5,586 nt of DNA from JASFUX01 sp050050115 (GTDB lineage Bacteria; Pseudomonadota; Alphaproteobacteria; Caulobacterales; Maricaulaceae): positions 1 through 5,586 of the forward strand of contig JASFUX010000233.1 in NCBI GenBank assembly GCA_050050115.1, written 5' to 3'. Below are positions 1 through 5,586 of the stretch, piece by piece (position 1 is the stretch's first letter; each line of letters begins with the position of its first letter). The notes under the pieces were generated by a model that saw only the letters and a list, made by a program, of their open reading frames with translations, did no database searches and was not told the origin of the DNA. The position numbers were made by a program, and so were the translations under genes.

Positions 1-142
1 TGTTGGCCGGGCTCACTAAAGCGTCGCATTGGACGTCGAAGACCGATCCCTCAAAGACCTCGACATCCTCAAGGTCCGCGCACTGGCTCCGCCAAGCATC
101 TAGGAGAACCGACGCCGGCGCGGCGAGAACAATGCGCGTCAT
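1..142 (-). CDS. Macro-domain-like protein, N-terminal fragment (runs off the window)
   Basis: Read on the minus strand from an ATG at 142-140, an open frame runs without a stop to the window edge and gives 47 residues. It begins MTRIVLAAPASVLLDAW and ends in a stretch with FEGSVFDVQCDALVSPAN. The pattern 'G-x-[IV]-F-D-x-x-C-D-A-[LV]-V-S-P-A-N' is typical of the first strand and ligand loop of macro domains, which bind ADP-ribose or related ligands; the PAN triplet corresponds to the conserved N-[AP]-[AS]-N region. An AGGA sequence (complement of 152-155) lies nine bases upstream as a possible ribosome site. The gene is divergent from the methionine operon. The fold call rests on this short N-terminus; the catalytic or binding remainder is outside the window, so hydrolase activity or pure binding cannot be judged. 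A short open frame on the opposite strand here looks like a shadow. Confidence 0.72.
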   Translation of the reverse strand, partial: MTRIVLAAPASVLLDAWRSQCADLEDVEVFEGSVFDVQCDALVSPAN

Positions 143-223
143 GTTGGATTATCCTGGCGGCGAGAGCGAGATTGTCGCACGTCCCAGAGGCGCTGGCGAG
201 GCGGATAGGCCCTGCCGTTTTCC

Positions 224-252
224 TTGACAATTCAACGTTCCCATGCCCTTGT
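224..252 (+). promoter_or_regulatory. Probable promoter of the met operon
   Basis: A perfect TTGACA -35 hexamer sits at 224-229. A 17-base spacer would place the -10 at 247-252 (CCTTGT), which is a poor match to TATAAT. A start about seven bases further on, near 259, would fall almost exactly at the 5' edge of the riboswitch (261), the arrangement expected for a riboswitch-led transcript. The -35 box is directly visible; the -10 and the start point are inferred from position. Confidence 0.5.
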
Positions 253-260
253 CTCCGCTG

Positions 261-366
261 CTCATCGAGACCGGTCGAGGGATCAGGCCCTACGACGCCG
301 GGGCAACCTACGGGAACGCCCGAAAGGTGCCACCTCCTGCGGACGCGGACGCGTCTGACAGATGAG
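261..366 (+). promoter_or_regulatory. SAM-I (S-box) riboswitch aptamer
   Basis: This RNA element binds S-adenosylmethionine and normally lowers expression of downstream methionine genes. The hallmarks appear in order. The closing helix P1 pairs CTCATC (261-266) with GATGAG (361-366). The purine-rich kink-turn side GAGGGA is at 277-282, followed by AGGCCC at 285-290. GGCAACC (302-308) pairs with GGTGCC (326-331) to close P3, which contains an inner CGGG/CCCG hairpin (311-314 with 319-322). The conserved TCCTGC follows at 335-340. P4 is GACGC/GCGTC (342-346 with 351-355), leading into the ACAGATGAG end. Length and order match the S-box consensus closely. Its position just ahead of metX-metB fits its known role. 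It does not resemble the SAM-II element usual before met genes in many alphaproteobacteria. Confidence 0.93.
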
Positions 367-562
367 CCGGACGGCGCCTCAGGCCGTCCCGGTCTTCATC
401 CGTCAGCGCAATTTGTTCCTCGCCCGTCTCGTTCGAGCACTGGTTTGTGCGCTGGAGACGGACATGCGGACACTCGAACATGGCCCGGCCCCGGGAGGTC
501 CTCAGAGCGATCTCCAAAGCGGCTTGGCGGCGCACGCATCGCGAGGGGGGCGGAGCTTCACC
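367..562 (+). promoter_or_regulatory. Structured met leader / probable riboswitch expression platform
   Basis: About 196 bases separate the aptamer from the preferred metX start. A strong hairpin pairs GGACGGC (369-375) with GCCGTCC (383-389), extendable by CC/GG (367-368 with 391-392). Its tail (TCTTCATCC) is not a run of T, so a classical intrinsic terminator is not clear. Bases 361-365 (GATGA, the 3' side of P1) can instead pair with TCATC at 396-400, extending this hairpin at the cost of P1. Further on, CGTCTC (425-430) pairs with GAGACG (455-460), with an inner GCAC/GTGC helix. GTTCGAG (431-437) can alternatively pair with CTCGAAC (473-479). These choices look like switching structure, but whether control is by intrinsic termination, Rho, or access to the ribosome site cannot be decided by eye. 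Confidence 0.5.
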
Positions 563-1618
563 ATGAGCGCTTTCACCGGCAAGGACGCCGCCGCCAAGCG
601 GCCGGCGCGCGCACAGACGCGCACCACGCCGACGCCGGCGATCGAAGCGCGCGACTTCGAAGCGCCGATCCCTGAAGACATCAGAACGCGCCTCGGCCTC
701 TCAACTGACGAAACCGTCTCCGCTCGGATCGTCGGACCTGACAACGCTCCGGTCGTGGTCGTGCTCGGCGGCATCTCGGCCGGACGATTCGTCGCCGAGG
801 AGCCGAATGCGCCGGAAGGCCAGCGGCGCGGCTGGTGGTCTCGCCTTGCTCGCGTCGGCGGCGGGGTCGACATCTCCAAGGTCCGCGTGCTCGGGCTCGA
901 TTTCACGCCGTGCAACGTTCCCACGCCTATCCCGATCACCCCAGCCGATCAGGCCGCGCTCGTCGCCTCGGCGCTCGATACGCTGGGCGTTCAGAAAGTC
1001 CGCGCCTTCGTCGGCGCCTCCTATGGCGGCATGGTGGGTCTCGCGTTTGCGCGATGTTTCCCGAAGCGCCTTGAGCAGCTGGTCGTCGCCTCCGCCGCGC
1101 ACCGGCCTCATCCGATGGCGACCGCCTGGCGCGGCGTGCAGCGACGCATCCTAGCGTTCGCCGCCGAGTGCGGACGCGGCGCGGAAGGCGTGGCGCTGGC
1201 GCGCGAGCTGGCGATGACGACTTACCGCACCCCGGAGGAATTCGCCGAGCGTTTCGGCGGCGGCTTGACCGGCGAAGAAAGCGACTCCGACATTTGCGGC
1301 TACCTCAAATCCCGCGGCGAGGCTTACGTCGACGTGATGAGCGCGGCGCGATTCACCTCCCTTTCCGGCGCGATCGACCGGCACTGCGAGGACCCGTCGA
1401 AAATCACGACGCCGACCCTGCTGATCGGCGCGGACAGCGACCGGCTGGTGCCGCTCGAAGACATGCGCGAGTTGGCCGACAAGCTCGCCGGACCGACGCG
1501 GTTCGTTACGCTCACATCGATCTACGGCCACGACTCGTTCTTGAAAGAGACCGACGCGCTGGCGCCGCATGTGCGCGCCGCGATCGAAGCGCCGCTTGAA
1601 AGCGACAGCTCGGCCTGA
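563..1618 (+). CDS. metX: Homoserine O-acyltransferase, MetX family (probably succinyl)
   Basis: This alpha/beta-hydrolase-fold enzyme of 351 residues acylates homoserine, the first committed step to methionine. Visible signatures are the oxyanion-loop motif LGGISAGR (68-75), a WW pair (91-92), the nucleophile elbow GASYGGM with Ser153 (MetX-type G-x-S-x-G-G-M), the acid turn ADSDRLVP with Asp293 as likely triad member, and YGHDSFL with His323. Residues 180-200 (HRPHPMATAWRGVQRR) match the part that follows the elbow in MetX homologues. The start at 563 is preferred because GGAG (552-555) lies seven bases upstream and the family core begins soon after. The frame stays open upstream with ATGs at 464 (GGAG at 454-457) and at 362, but the latter lies inside riboswitch helix P1. 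The stop codon overlaps the metB start, implying coupled translation. Acyl donor preference is inferred: the E. coli-like MetB next door favours succinyl-CoA, but acetyl-CoA is not excluded. Confidence 0.85.
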   Translation: MSAFTGKDAAAKRPARAQTRTTPTPAIEARDFEAPIPEDIRTRLGLSTDETVSARIVGPDNAPVVVVLGGISAGRFVAEEPNAPEGQRRGWWSRLARVGGGVDISKVRVLGLDFTPCNVPTPIPITPADQAALVASALDTLGVQKVRAFVGASYGGMVGLAFARCFPKRLEQLVVASAAHRPHPMATAWRGVQRRILAFAAECGRGAEGVALARELAMTTYRTPEEFAERFGGGLTGEESDSDICGYLKSRGEAYVDVMSAARFTSLSGAIDRHCEDPSKITTPTLLIGADSDRLVPLEDMRELADKLAGPTRFVTLTSIYGHDSFLKETDALAPHVRAAIEAPLESDSSA

Positions 1619-2775
1619 TGACCAAGCCGCGCAAACCCGACACCCTGGTCGCCGCGCACGGCGTGGCGGAGGATCCCTGGCGCGGCGCGGTCGCCCCGCC
1701 GATCCATCTGTCGACGACCTACGCCTGGCGCGACGTCGCCGAGAAGCCTCAGTTTGATTATTCGCGCACGGCCAATCCGACGCGCGCGACCCTCGCGGGC
1801 CTGCTCGCCGAGCTCGAAGGCGGCGCGCACGGGATCGTCACCGCGACCGGCATGGCCGCGGTCGACGTGATCTTGAACCTGCTCTCGCCGGGCGACCTGC
1901 TGGTTGCGCCGCACGACTGCTACGGCGGCAGCCACCGGCTCTTCTCGGCCAAAGCCAAGAAAGGCAACTTCGAGGTCGCCTTCGTCGATCAGACTGATTT
2001 GAACGCCGTCGACGCCGCGCTCGCGCGCAAGCCGAAGCTCGTCTGGATCGAGACGCCGTCCAATCCGCTTCTGCGCGTCACCGACATTCGCGAGGTCGCG
2101 ACGCGCGCCCGCACGGTCGGCGCGCTCGTCTGCGCGGACAACACCTTCCTGTCGCCCGCGCGCCAGCAGCCGCTCGTGCTCGGCTGCGACCTGGTCATGC
2201 ATTCGACCACCAAGTTCATCAACGGCCACACCGACGTCGTCGGCGGCGCGATCATCTCCAAAGACGCCGAGCTGGGCGAGGAGCTGGCCTGGTGGACCAA
2301 TTGCGTCGGCGCCTCGGGCTCGGCGTTCGACAGCTTCCTCACCTTGCGCGGCGCGCGCACCCTGTTCGCCCGCCTCGATCGCCAGGAAGCGACGGCGGGC
2401 GCGATCGCAGAAACTCTGGATGCGGACGAGCGGGTCGCGGCGGTTCACTACCCGGGCCTGCCTTCGCACCCAGGCCACGAGATCGCCGCCAAGCAGCAAT
2501 CAGGCTTCGGCGCGCTCTTGAGCTTCGAGTTGGCCGACGGCTTTGACGCGCGCGCCTTCATGAACGCGCTGGAGCTGGTCACGCCGGCGGCGTCGCTCGG
2601 CGGGTTCGAAACGTTGGCCTGCCTGCCCGCGAGCATGACCCACGCCGGCATGGACCCGAAGGCGCGCCTCGAAGCCGGCGTCACGGACTCACTGATCCGA
2701 CTGTCGGCCGGTCTCGAGAACGCCGAAGACCTGCTGGCGGACATCGACGCAGCGCTGAAGACGGCGAAGACTTAA
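1618..2775 (+). CDS. metB: Cystathionine gamma-synthase
   Basis: A PLP-dependent enzyme of the Cys/Met metabolism family, 385 residues, essentially full length for MetB. It exchanges the acyl group of O-succinyl- (or O-acetyl-) homoserine for cysteine, giving cystathionine in the cytoplasm. Visible signatures are VAPPIHLSTTY (25-35), YSR (48-50), TGMAA (77-81) in the phosphate-binding region, APHDCYGGSHRLF with the PLP-stacking Tyr102, ETPSNPLLRV (145-154), Asp174 in ADNTF, HSTTKFINGH with the Schiff-base Lys199, and the substrate-carboxylate Arg361 in RLSAGLENAEDL. APHDCYGG, the AWW tract near 224-226 and MTHAGM near 340-345 resemble E. coli MetB more than MetC or MetZ. The ATG at 1618 shares its A with the metX TGA stop (TGATG), with no separate strong ribosome site, so translation is probably coupled. 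Control is expected through the upstream SAM-I riboswitch. Confidence 0.9.
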   Translation: MTKPRKPDTLVAAHGVAEDPWRGAVAPPIHLSTTYAWRDVAEKPQFDYSRTANPTRATLAGLLAELEGGAHGIVTATGMAAVDVILNLLSPGDLLVAPHDCYGGSHRLFSAKAKKGNFEVAFVDQTDLNAVDAALARKPKLVWIETPSNPLLRVTDIREVATRARTVGALVCADNTFLSPARQQPLVLGCDLVMHSTTKFINGHTDVVGGAIISKDAELGEELAWWTNCVGASGSAFDSFLTLRGARTLFARLDRQEATAGAIAETLDADERVAAVHYPGLPSHPGHEIAAKQQSGFGALLSFELADGFDARAFMNALELVTPAASLGGFETLACLPASMTHAGMDPKARLEAGVTDSLIRLSAGLENAEDLLADIDAALKTAKT

Positions 2776-2789
2776 GCGGAGGACACATG

Positions 2790-3374
2790 ATGATCAGCGC
2801 CTCGCAGAGGATTGTGCTGGTCTCTTTGCGAGTGGTTCTCGTCGCATTGCTCGTGATTGTAGCTTGTTACGCCGTGGCTGCTCTCATGTTCTTCGCTTGG
2901 GTGCAGCCGATTGTGTTGGCTCATGTCGCGGGAGCCCTGCTGATCGTCTTCACCGCGCTTCTAGCAACATACTCTAAGTCTCTGCGCGATTTACTCTCCG
3001 CCATTCCGCCCGCGCTTCTTGGCGCGTTTCTCTTTCTGTTTAGCTCGCTGATCTACGATAAAGTCCGTCTGGAACTGTCTCGTCCTCACTTGCCAACGAT
3101 CGTTTCCGACATTCTCGAAGATCCGCGCGCCTGCCCAGGAAAGTGCTACGTTGATCCGGCAGATCCGCCGGTCGTCTTTGTTGTGAGAGGCGGATTTTTG
3201 GGCGACGAATGGGGCGTTTGTTTTGATCCCGGAGGAAAGATTTCGACGCCGCGCGATTCACGCGTCTTGCTCCATTATGGAGACGGCGCACCCGACGGTG
3301 TTATTCATCTGAGAAACGATGCAATGACCTACGCCCGACTGCGCCGCGACTGGTATTCCTGCGGCATTGGCTGA
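2790..3374 (+). CDS. Small three-helix membrane protein with cysteine-containing C-terminal domain, unknown function
   Basis: I do not recognise a family. From the ATG at 2790 it has 194 residues; an adjacent ATG at 2787 would add one. GGAGG at 2778-2782 is seven bases from the second ATG but only four from the first, so 2790 is preferred. Numbering from 2787, hydrophobic stretches lie at about 9-38, 40-61 and 71-90, followed by a soluble region of about 105 residues. The basic loop between helices 2 and 3 (YSKSLRD) suggests it is cytoplasmic, which would put the C-terminal region outside the inner membrane. Four cysteines there (116 and 120 in a CPGKC motif, 145, 192) fit disulfides. It starts 11 bases after metB, so co-transcription is possible. 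GC is visibly lower than in the flanking genes, with more TTG, TTA, TCT and ATT codons, hinting at later acquisition. The open frame with a good ribosome site and consistent membrane pattern makes a real gene likely. Confidence 0.72.
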   Translation: MISASQRIVLVSLRVVLVALLVIVACYAVAALMFFAWVQPIVLAHVAGALLIVFTALLATYSKSLRDLLSAIPPALLGAFLFLFSSLIYDKVRLELSRPHLPTIVSDILEDPRACPGKCYVDPADPPVVFVVRGGFLGDEWGVCFDPGGKISTPRDSRVLLHYGDGAPDGVIHLRNDAMTYARLRRDWYSCGIG

Positions 3375-3393
3375 TCGGCGCCAGTTTGGGCAG

Positions 3394-4341
3394 TCAGTTC
3401 CTGTGATCGGCGAGCTGCGCCTCGATCTGCTCGGGCCCGTCGGGATGTCCTTCCAGAAATAGCTTCGCATTCGCCGCCAGGCCGTCGGCAAGGTGGTCGA
3501 ACACCGCGCGAATGCGCGCGCTGCGGCGAATGTCGGCGTGAGTGACGATCCAGATCTCAGTGGGCTTCAACTCGATCTTCGGCAGCACCCGCTCGAGACC
3601 AGGCCGACCTCGCGCGCGCCAGTGGAATAGGTCGCCGATCCCCATCCCGGCTTCGGTCGCGGCCAGCATCGCCGCGCCGCTGATCGTGCGGAACGCTATG
3701 CGCTTGGGCGGCACGTGCCGCCCGGCCTCGTCCTTCACCCAGCGGTCTTTGCCCATCGGCGGGTGCCAGACGAAATCGTGCGCGGCGAGGTCTTCCGCCT
3801 TCTCGGAGCGGCCACGTATGTCTAGGTAAGCCGTAGACGCATAAAGACCGCGTCCCATTTCGGCGACGCGTTTGCCGATCAGGCTCGCCTGCTCGCCGGG
3901 ACCGCCCAAACGCACCGCGATGTCCGCCTCGCGCTGGGCGAGGTTGGCGCTGCGCATCGCGACGTCGAGCTGGATCTCGAGCTCGGGGTGGGCGGCGAGA
4001 AGCGGCGCGAGCAGCTTGGGCAGCGCGCGGTCGCCCACGCCTTCGAACGCCGAGACCGTGACCACGCCGGCGAGCGACTGGTCGCCGCCCACGGCGAGAC
4101 GCGACACGGTCGCCGCCTCCTCCGCCATGCGCCGCACGTTGTCGGCAATCGCCTCGCCGAGCGGTGTCAGCGACGCGCCGCTCGCGCCGCGCACGACGAG
4201 CGCGCCGCCCAACCGCGCTTCGAGCGCATCGAGGCGACGGCAGACCGTTGGATGGCTGACGTTTAGCCGCCGCGCCGCCGCCGCGAGCGAACCCGCCTCG
4301 ACAATGGCGTGAAAGACGTCGAGATCAGACCAGCCTCGCAT
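3394..4341 (-). CDS. LysR-family transcriptional regulator
   Basis: A 315-residue protein of usual LysR length. The N-terminal winged helix-turn-helix spans about residues 3-62, with AGSLAAAARRLNVSHPTVCR (16-35) containing the turn and recognition helix, and RLDALEARLGGALVVR continuing into the wing and linker. The effector-binding domain covers roughly 88-295 and includes the subgroup motif READIAVRLGGP (127-138). The ATG at 4341 places the helix-turn-helix at the normal distance from the N-terminus. The frame stays open to a TTG at 4377, but that extension of 12 residues would cover the AT-rich control region and palindromes, so I reject it. Ribosome site is weak (GGAT). It is divergent from the DUF6152 gene, the likeliest target along with itself; the effector is unknown. 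Its 3' end lies 19 bases from the stop of the convergent membrane-protein gene, with no clear terminator hairpin between them. Confidence 0.9.
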   Translation of the reverse strand: MRGWSDLDVFHAIVEAGSLAAAARRLNVSHPTVCRRLDALEARLGGALVVRGASGASLTPLGEAIADNVRRMAEEAATVSRLAVGGDQSLAGVVTVSAFEGVGDRALPKLLAPLLAAHPELEIQLDVAMRSANLAQREADIAVRLGGPGEQASLIGKRVAEMGRGLYASTAYLDIRGRSEKAEDLAAHDFVWHPPMGKDRWVKDEAGRHVPPKRIAFRTISGAAMLAATEAGMGIGDLFHWRARGRPGLERVLPKIELKPTEIWIVTHADIRRSARIRAVFDHLADGLAANAKLFLEGHPDGPEQIEAQLADHRN

Positions 4342-4547
4342 TTCAAATCCGTACAGCTGACTAACAAATATGAGCAATGCTCTACGTAGACATTATAGCT
4401 ATTATTGTTCTTCGATATAGCCGGCTAGTGCACGCTGAACGCAATCGAACGACGGTGCGGCCGGCGCGAAGCCGAGTTCAGGACAGGTTCAGCGAGGCGC
4501 GACGATGCTCGCATCCGCGCGCCGACTGACCGTCGACGGAGGACGCC
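4342..4547. promoter_or_regulatory. Divergent control region between the LysR gene and the DUF6152 gene
   Basis: An AT-rich island (about 4360-4420) stands out from GC-rich surroundings. It holds two touching perfect palindromes: GAGCA-A-TGCTC (4372-4382) and TCTAC-GTAGA (4381-4390). A perfect TATAAT is read on the minus strand at 4397-4392, so a transcript toward the LysR gene would start at about 4385, inside the second palindrome; no good -35 is seen. Facing right, TATTAT (4400-4405) is a possible -10, also without a clear -35. GCTAT (4398-4402) and ATAGC (4417-4421) form a further spaced inverted pair. The right part (4425-4537) is GC-rich and carries two GTTCAG copies 11 bases apart (4476, 4487). 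LysR proteins commonly bind such dyads between divergent promoters; binding here is inference. Confidence 0.5.
4372..4390. repeat. Two adjoining perfect palindromes, candidate operator
   Basis: GAGCA-A-TGCTC at 4372-4382 has 5-base arms around one central base. TCTACGTAGA at 4381-4390 is a 10-base perfect palindrome sharing two bases with the first. They lie just downstream of a minus-strand TATAAT and overlap the predicted start of the LysR transcript, so a bound protein would be expected to block that promoter. The spacing is not the classical T-N11-A LysR box in an obvious way, so the binding protein is uncertain. Confidence 0.45.
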
Positions 4548-5570
4548 ATGCCCAAGACCGCTCGATCGATCGCCTCAGCGCTCGCCGCGTCGGCGTTGTT
4601 CGGCCCCGCGGCCCTCGCCCACCACTCGATGGAGCGGTTTGACGCCACCCAGACGATCACCATCCAAGGCGTCGTCACCGAGTTCGAGTGGGCCAATCCG
4701 CACGTCTACATCTATCTCGATCAGGTGACGGACGACGGCGAAACGGTCGCCTGGCAGGTCGAAGGTTTTCCGCCTTCGATCCTCCGTCGCCAAGGCTGGA
4801 CGCGCGACATGCTCAACGTCGGCGACACGCTGTCGGTCACCGGCAATCCCTCGAAGATCGAAGAGAACGCGACGATGTTCCTCACCTCGATGGAGCACGC
4901 CGCGGAGACCTACGACACGATGACCGGGATCATGGCGCTGACCAGCGCCGGCGACGCCGAAGTCGCCGCCGCGCCAGCGCGTCTCAACGGTAACTGGACA
5001 ACACTCTTGGAGATGTCGCTCGTCGCCGGCTTCGGCGAGGAGCGGCTGCAGTTGACCGAGGCCGGCGCCGCGGCGAAGGAAGCATTCGATGAAACCACCA
5101 TGCACCCCGGCCTTCAGTGCATTCCGTTCCCGCCGCCGCTGATGATGTTCACACCCGACATCAAGCAGATCCTATCAAACGACGAGATCATGCTGATCGG
5201 CGGCGAGTTCGACGGCGCGGTGCGCACGATCCACTTGGACCAGGACAGCCACGAAGGCGCGCCGCGCTCGGTGCTCGGTCATTCCATCGCCCACTGGGAA
5301 GACGACGCGCTGGTGATCGACACCGCAAACTTCGCCGACAACGCTATGGGCGCCGACTTCGGGGTGCCGACGGGCGCGCAAAAACACCTGATTGAGCGAC
5401 TGACTCTCAATGAAGACGGGGCCAGCCTGACCTACGCGTTTGAGTTCACCGATCCGGAATACTTCACCGAGGCGGTCACCGGCGAGGTCCAATGGGTTTA
5501 TACCCCTGACGAGACCTACGCCCCGCCGCCGTGCGATCCGGAGAACGCGCGGCGGTTCATCAACGACTGA
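4548..5570 (+). CDS. Exported DUF6152-domain protein with conserved C-terminal region
   Basis: A 340-residue protein of unknown biochemical role. Residues 1-24 look like a Sec signal peptide: basic start (MPKTAR), hydrophobic alanine-rich core, and an A-L-A site giving a mature start HHSMERFD. The HHSM-x-x-FD opening, followed by ITIQGVVTEFEWANPHVYIYL (37-57) and the VGDTLSVTGNP strand (91-101), matches DUF6152, a small beta-rich domain covering about 25-115. The remainder (about 145-340) resembles a region found in related exported proteins. It contains LTEAGAAAKEAFD, a C-x-P-F-P-P-P segment (191-197), RTIHLD (226-231), LGHSIAHWEDDALVIDTANF (243-262), LIERLTL (281-287) and TDPEYFTEAV (301-310). 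GGAGG at 4538-4542 sits five bases before the ATG, supporting this start. It probably acts in the periplasm. The HH pair at the mature N-terminus could bind metal, but that is speculation. Divergent from the LysR gene, which may control it. Confidence 0.83.
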   Translation: MPKTARSIASALAASALFGPAALAHHSMERFDATQTITIQGVVTEFEWANPHVYIYLDQVTDDGETVAWQVEGFPPSILRRQGWTRDMLNVGDTLSVTGNPSKIEENATMFLTSMEHAAETYDTMTGIMALTSAGDAEVAAAPARLNGNWTTLLEMSLVAGFGEERLQLTEAGAAAKEAFDETTMHPGLQCIPFPPPLMMFTPDIKQILSNDEIMLIGGEFDGAVRTIHLDQDSHEGAPRSVLGHSIAHWEDDALVIDTANFADNAMGADFGVPTGAQKHLIERLTLNEDGASLTYAFEFTDPEYFTEAVTGEVQWVYTPDETYAPPPCDPENARRFIND

Positions 5571-5586
5571 TCAGCAGACGCGCCAC

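Noticed and set aside
3..227. A 74-residue plus-strand frame at the left edge
   Set aside because: It lies opposite the macro-domain gene, has low-complexity Ser/Thr/Arg composition and ends inside the met promoter region.
362..562. A 67-residue N-terminal extension of MetX starting at 362
   Set aside because: The ATG at 362 lies in the 3' strand of riboswitch helix P1 and has no ribosome site. The extension is arginine- and alanine-rich with no recognisable domain, while the ATG at 563 has GGAG seven bases upstream.
172..675. A 167-residue plus-strand frame
   Set aside because: It runs through the promoter, riboswitch and metX start in another frame, and its translation is Arg/Pro/Gly-rich without domain features.
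1522..2499. A 325-residue open frame on the minus strand across metX and metB
   Set aside because: It lies antisense to two well-supported enzymes and is rich in Arg, Gly and Ala with no motif: a typical mirror frame in GC-rich DNA.
3375..3393. A bidirectional terminator between the two convergent genes
   Set aside because: The 19-base gap shows no inverted repeat with a T-run on either strand; the CAGTT copies nearby are direct, not inverted.
3872..4312. A 146-residue plus-strand frame
   Set aside because: It is the complement of the LysR helix-turn-helix and effector domain; its composition (Ser, Ala, Arg) is that of a shadow frame.
4342..4377. A TTG start at 4377 for the LysR gene, adding 12 residues
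   Set aside because: The extension would cover the palindromes near the predicted promoter, and LysR proteins normally begin only a few residues before the helix-turn-helix, as the ATG at 4341 provides.

Overview
The window is GC-rich throughout, with short gaps and a strong GC preference at third codon positions. Its gene content is plain chromosomal: methionine biosynthesis, a LysR regulator, and an exported DUF6152-type protein. Together these suggest a free-living proteobacterium, most likely an alphaproteobacterium. That placement is an inference from gene types and composition; no rRNA or marker gene is present to prove it.

Left edge (1-142, minus strand): the first 47 codons of a gene that runs out of the window. 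Its readable N-terminus ends in a motif typical of macro-domain (ADP-ribose-binding) proteins. Positions 143-562 hold no protein gene but are not empty. They contain a perfect TTGACA -35 box (224-229), then a complete SAM-I (S-box) riboswitch aptamer (261-366), then about 196 bases of leader that can fold into several hairpins before the first start codon.

Methionine operon (563-2775, plus strand, possibly to 3374): a MetX-fold homoserine O-acyltransferase, then a cystathionine gamma-synthase (metB) whose start codon overlaps the metX stop codon. MetX activates homoserine with an acyl group. MetB then replaces that group with cysteine to give cystathionine. The MetB closely resembles the enterobacterial enzyme that uses O-succinylhomoserine, so the MetX is more likely a succinyltransferase than an acetyltransferase. 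S-adenosylmethionine, the end product, would shut the operon off through the riboswitch. Only 11 bases after metB lies a small unrecognised three-helix membrane protein of visibly lower GC (2790-3374). It may be co-transcribed but has no evident methionine role.

Right half: a LysR-family regulator on the minus strand (3394-4341) converges on the membrane-protein gene. It is divergent from an exported 340-residue protein with an N-terminal DUF6152 domain and a second conserved C-terminal region (4548-5570). The gap between them contains a small AT-rich island with two touching palindromes and a TATAAT box facing the regulator, the usual layout of a LysR gene that controls itself and its divergent neighbour.

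I see no mobile element, CRISPR array, tRNA or rRNA. The most noteworthy items are the SAM-I riboswitch with its unusual long leader, and the low-GC membrane gene attached to the met operon.
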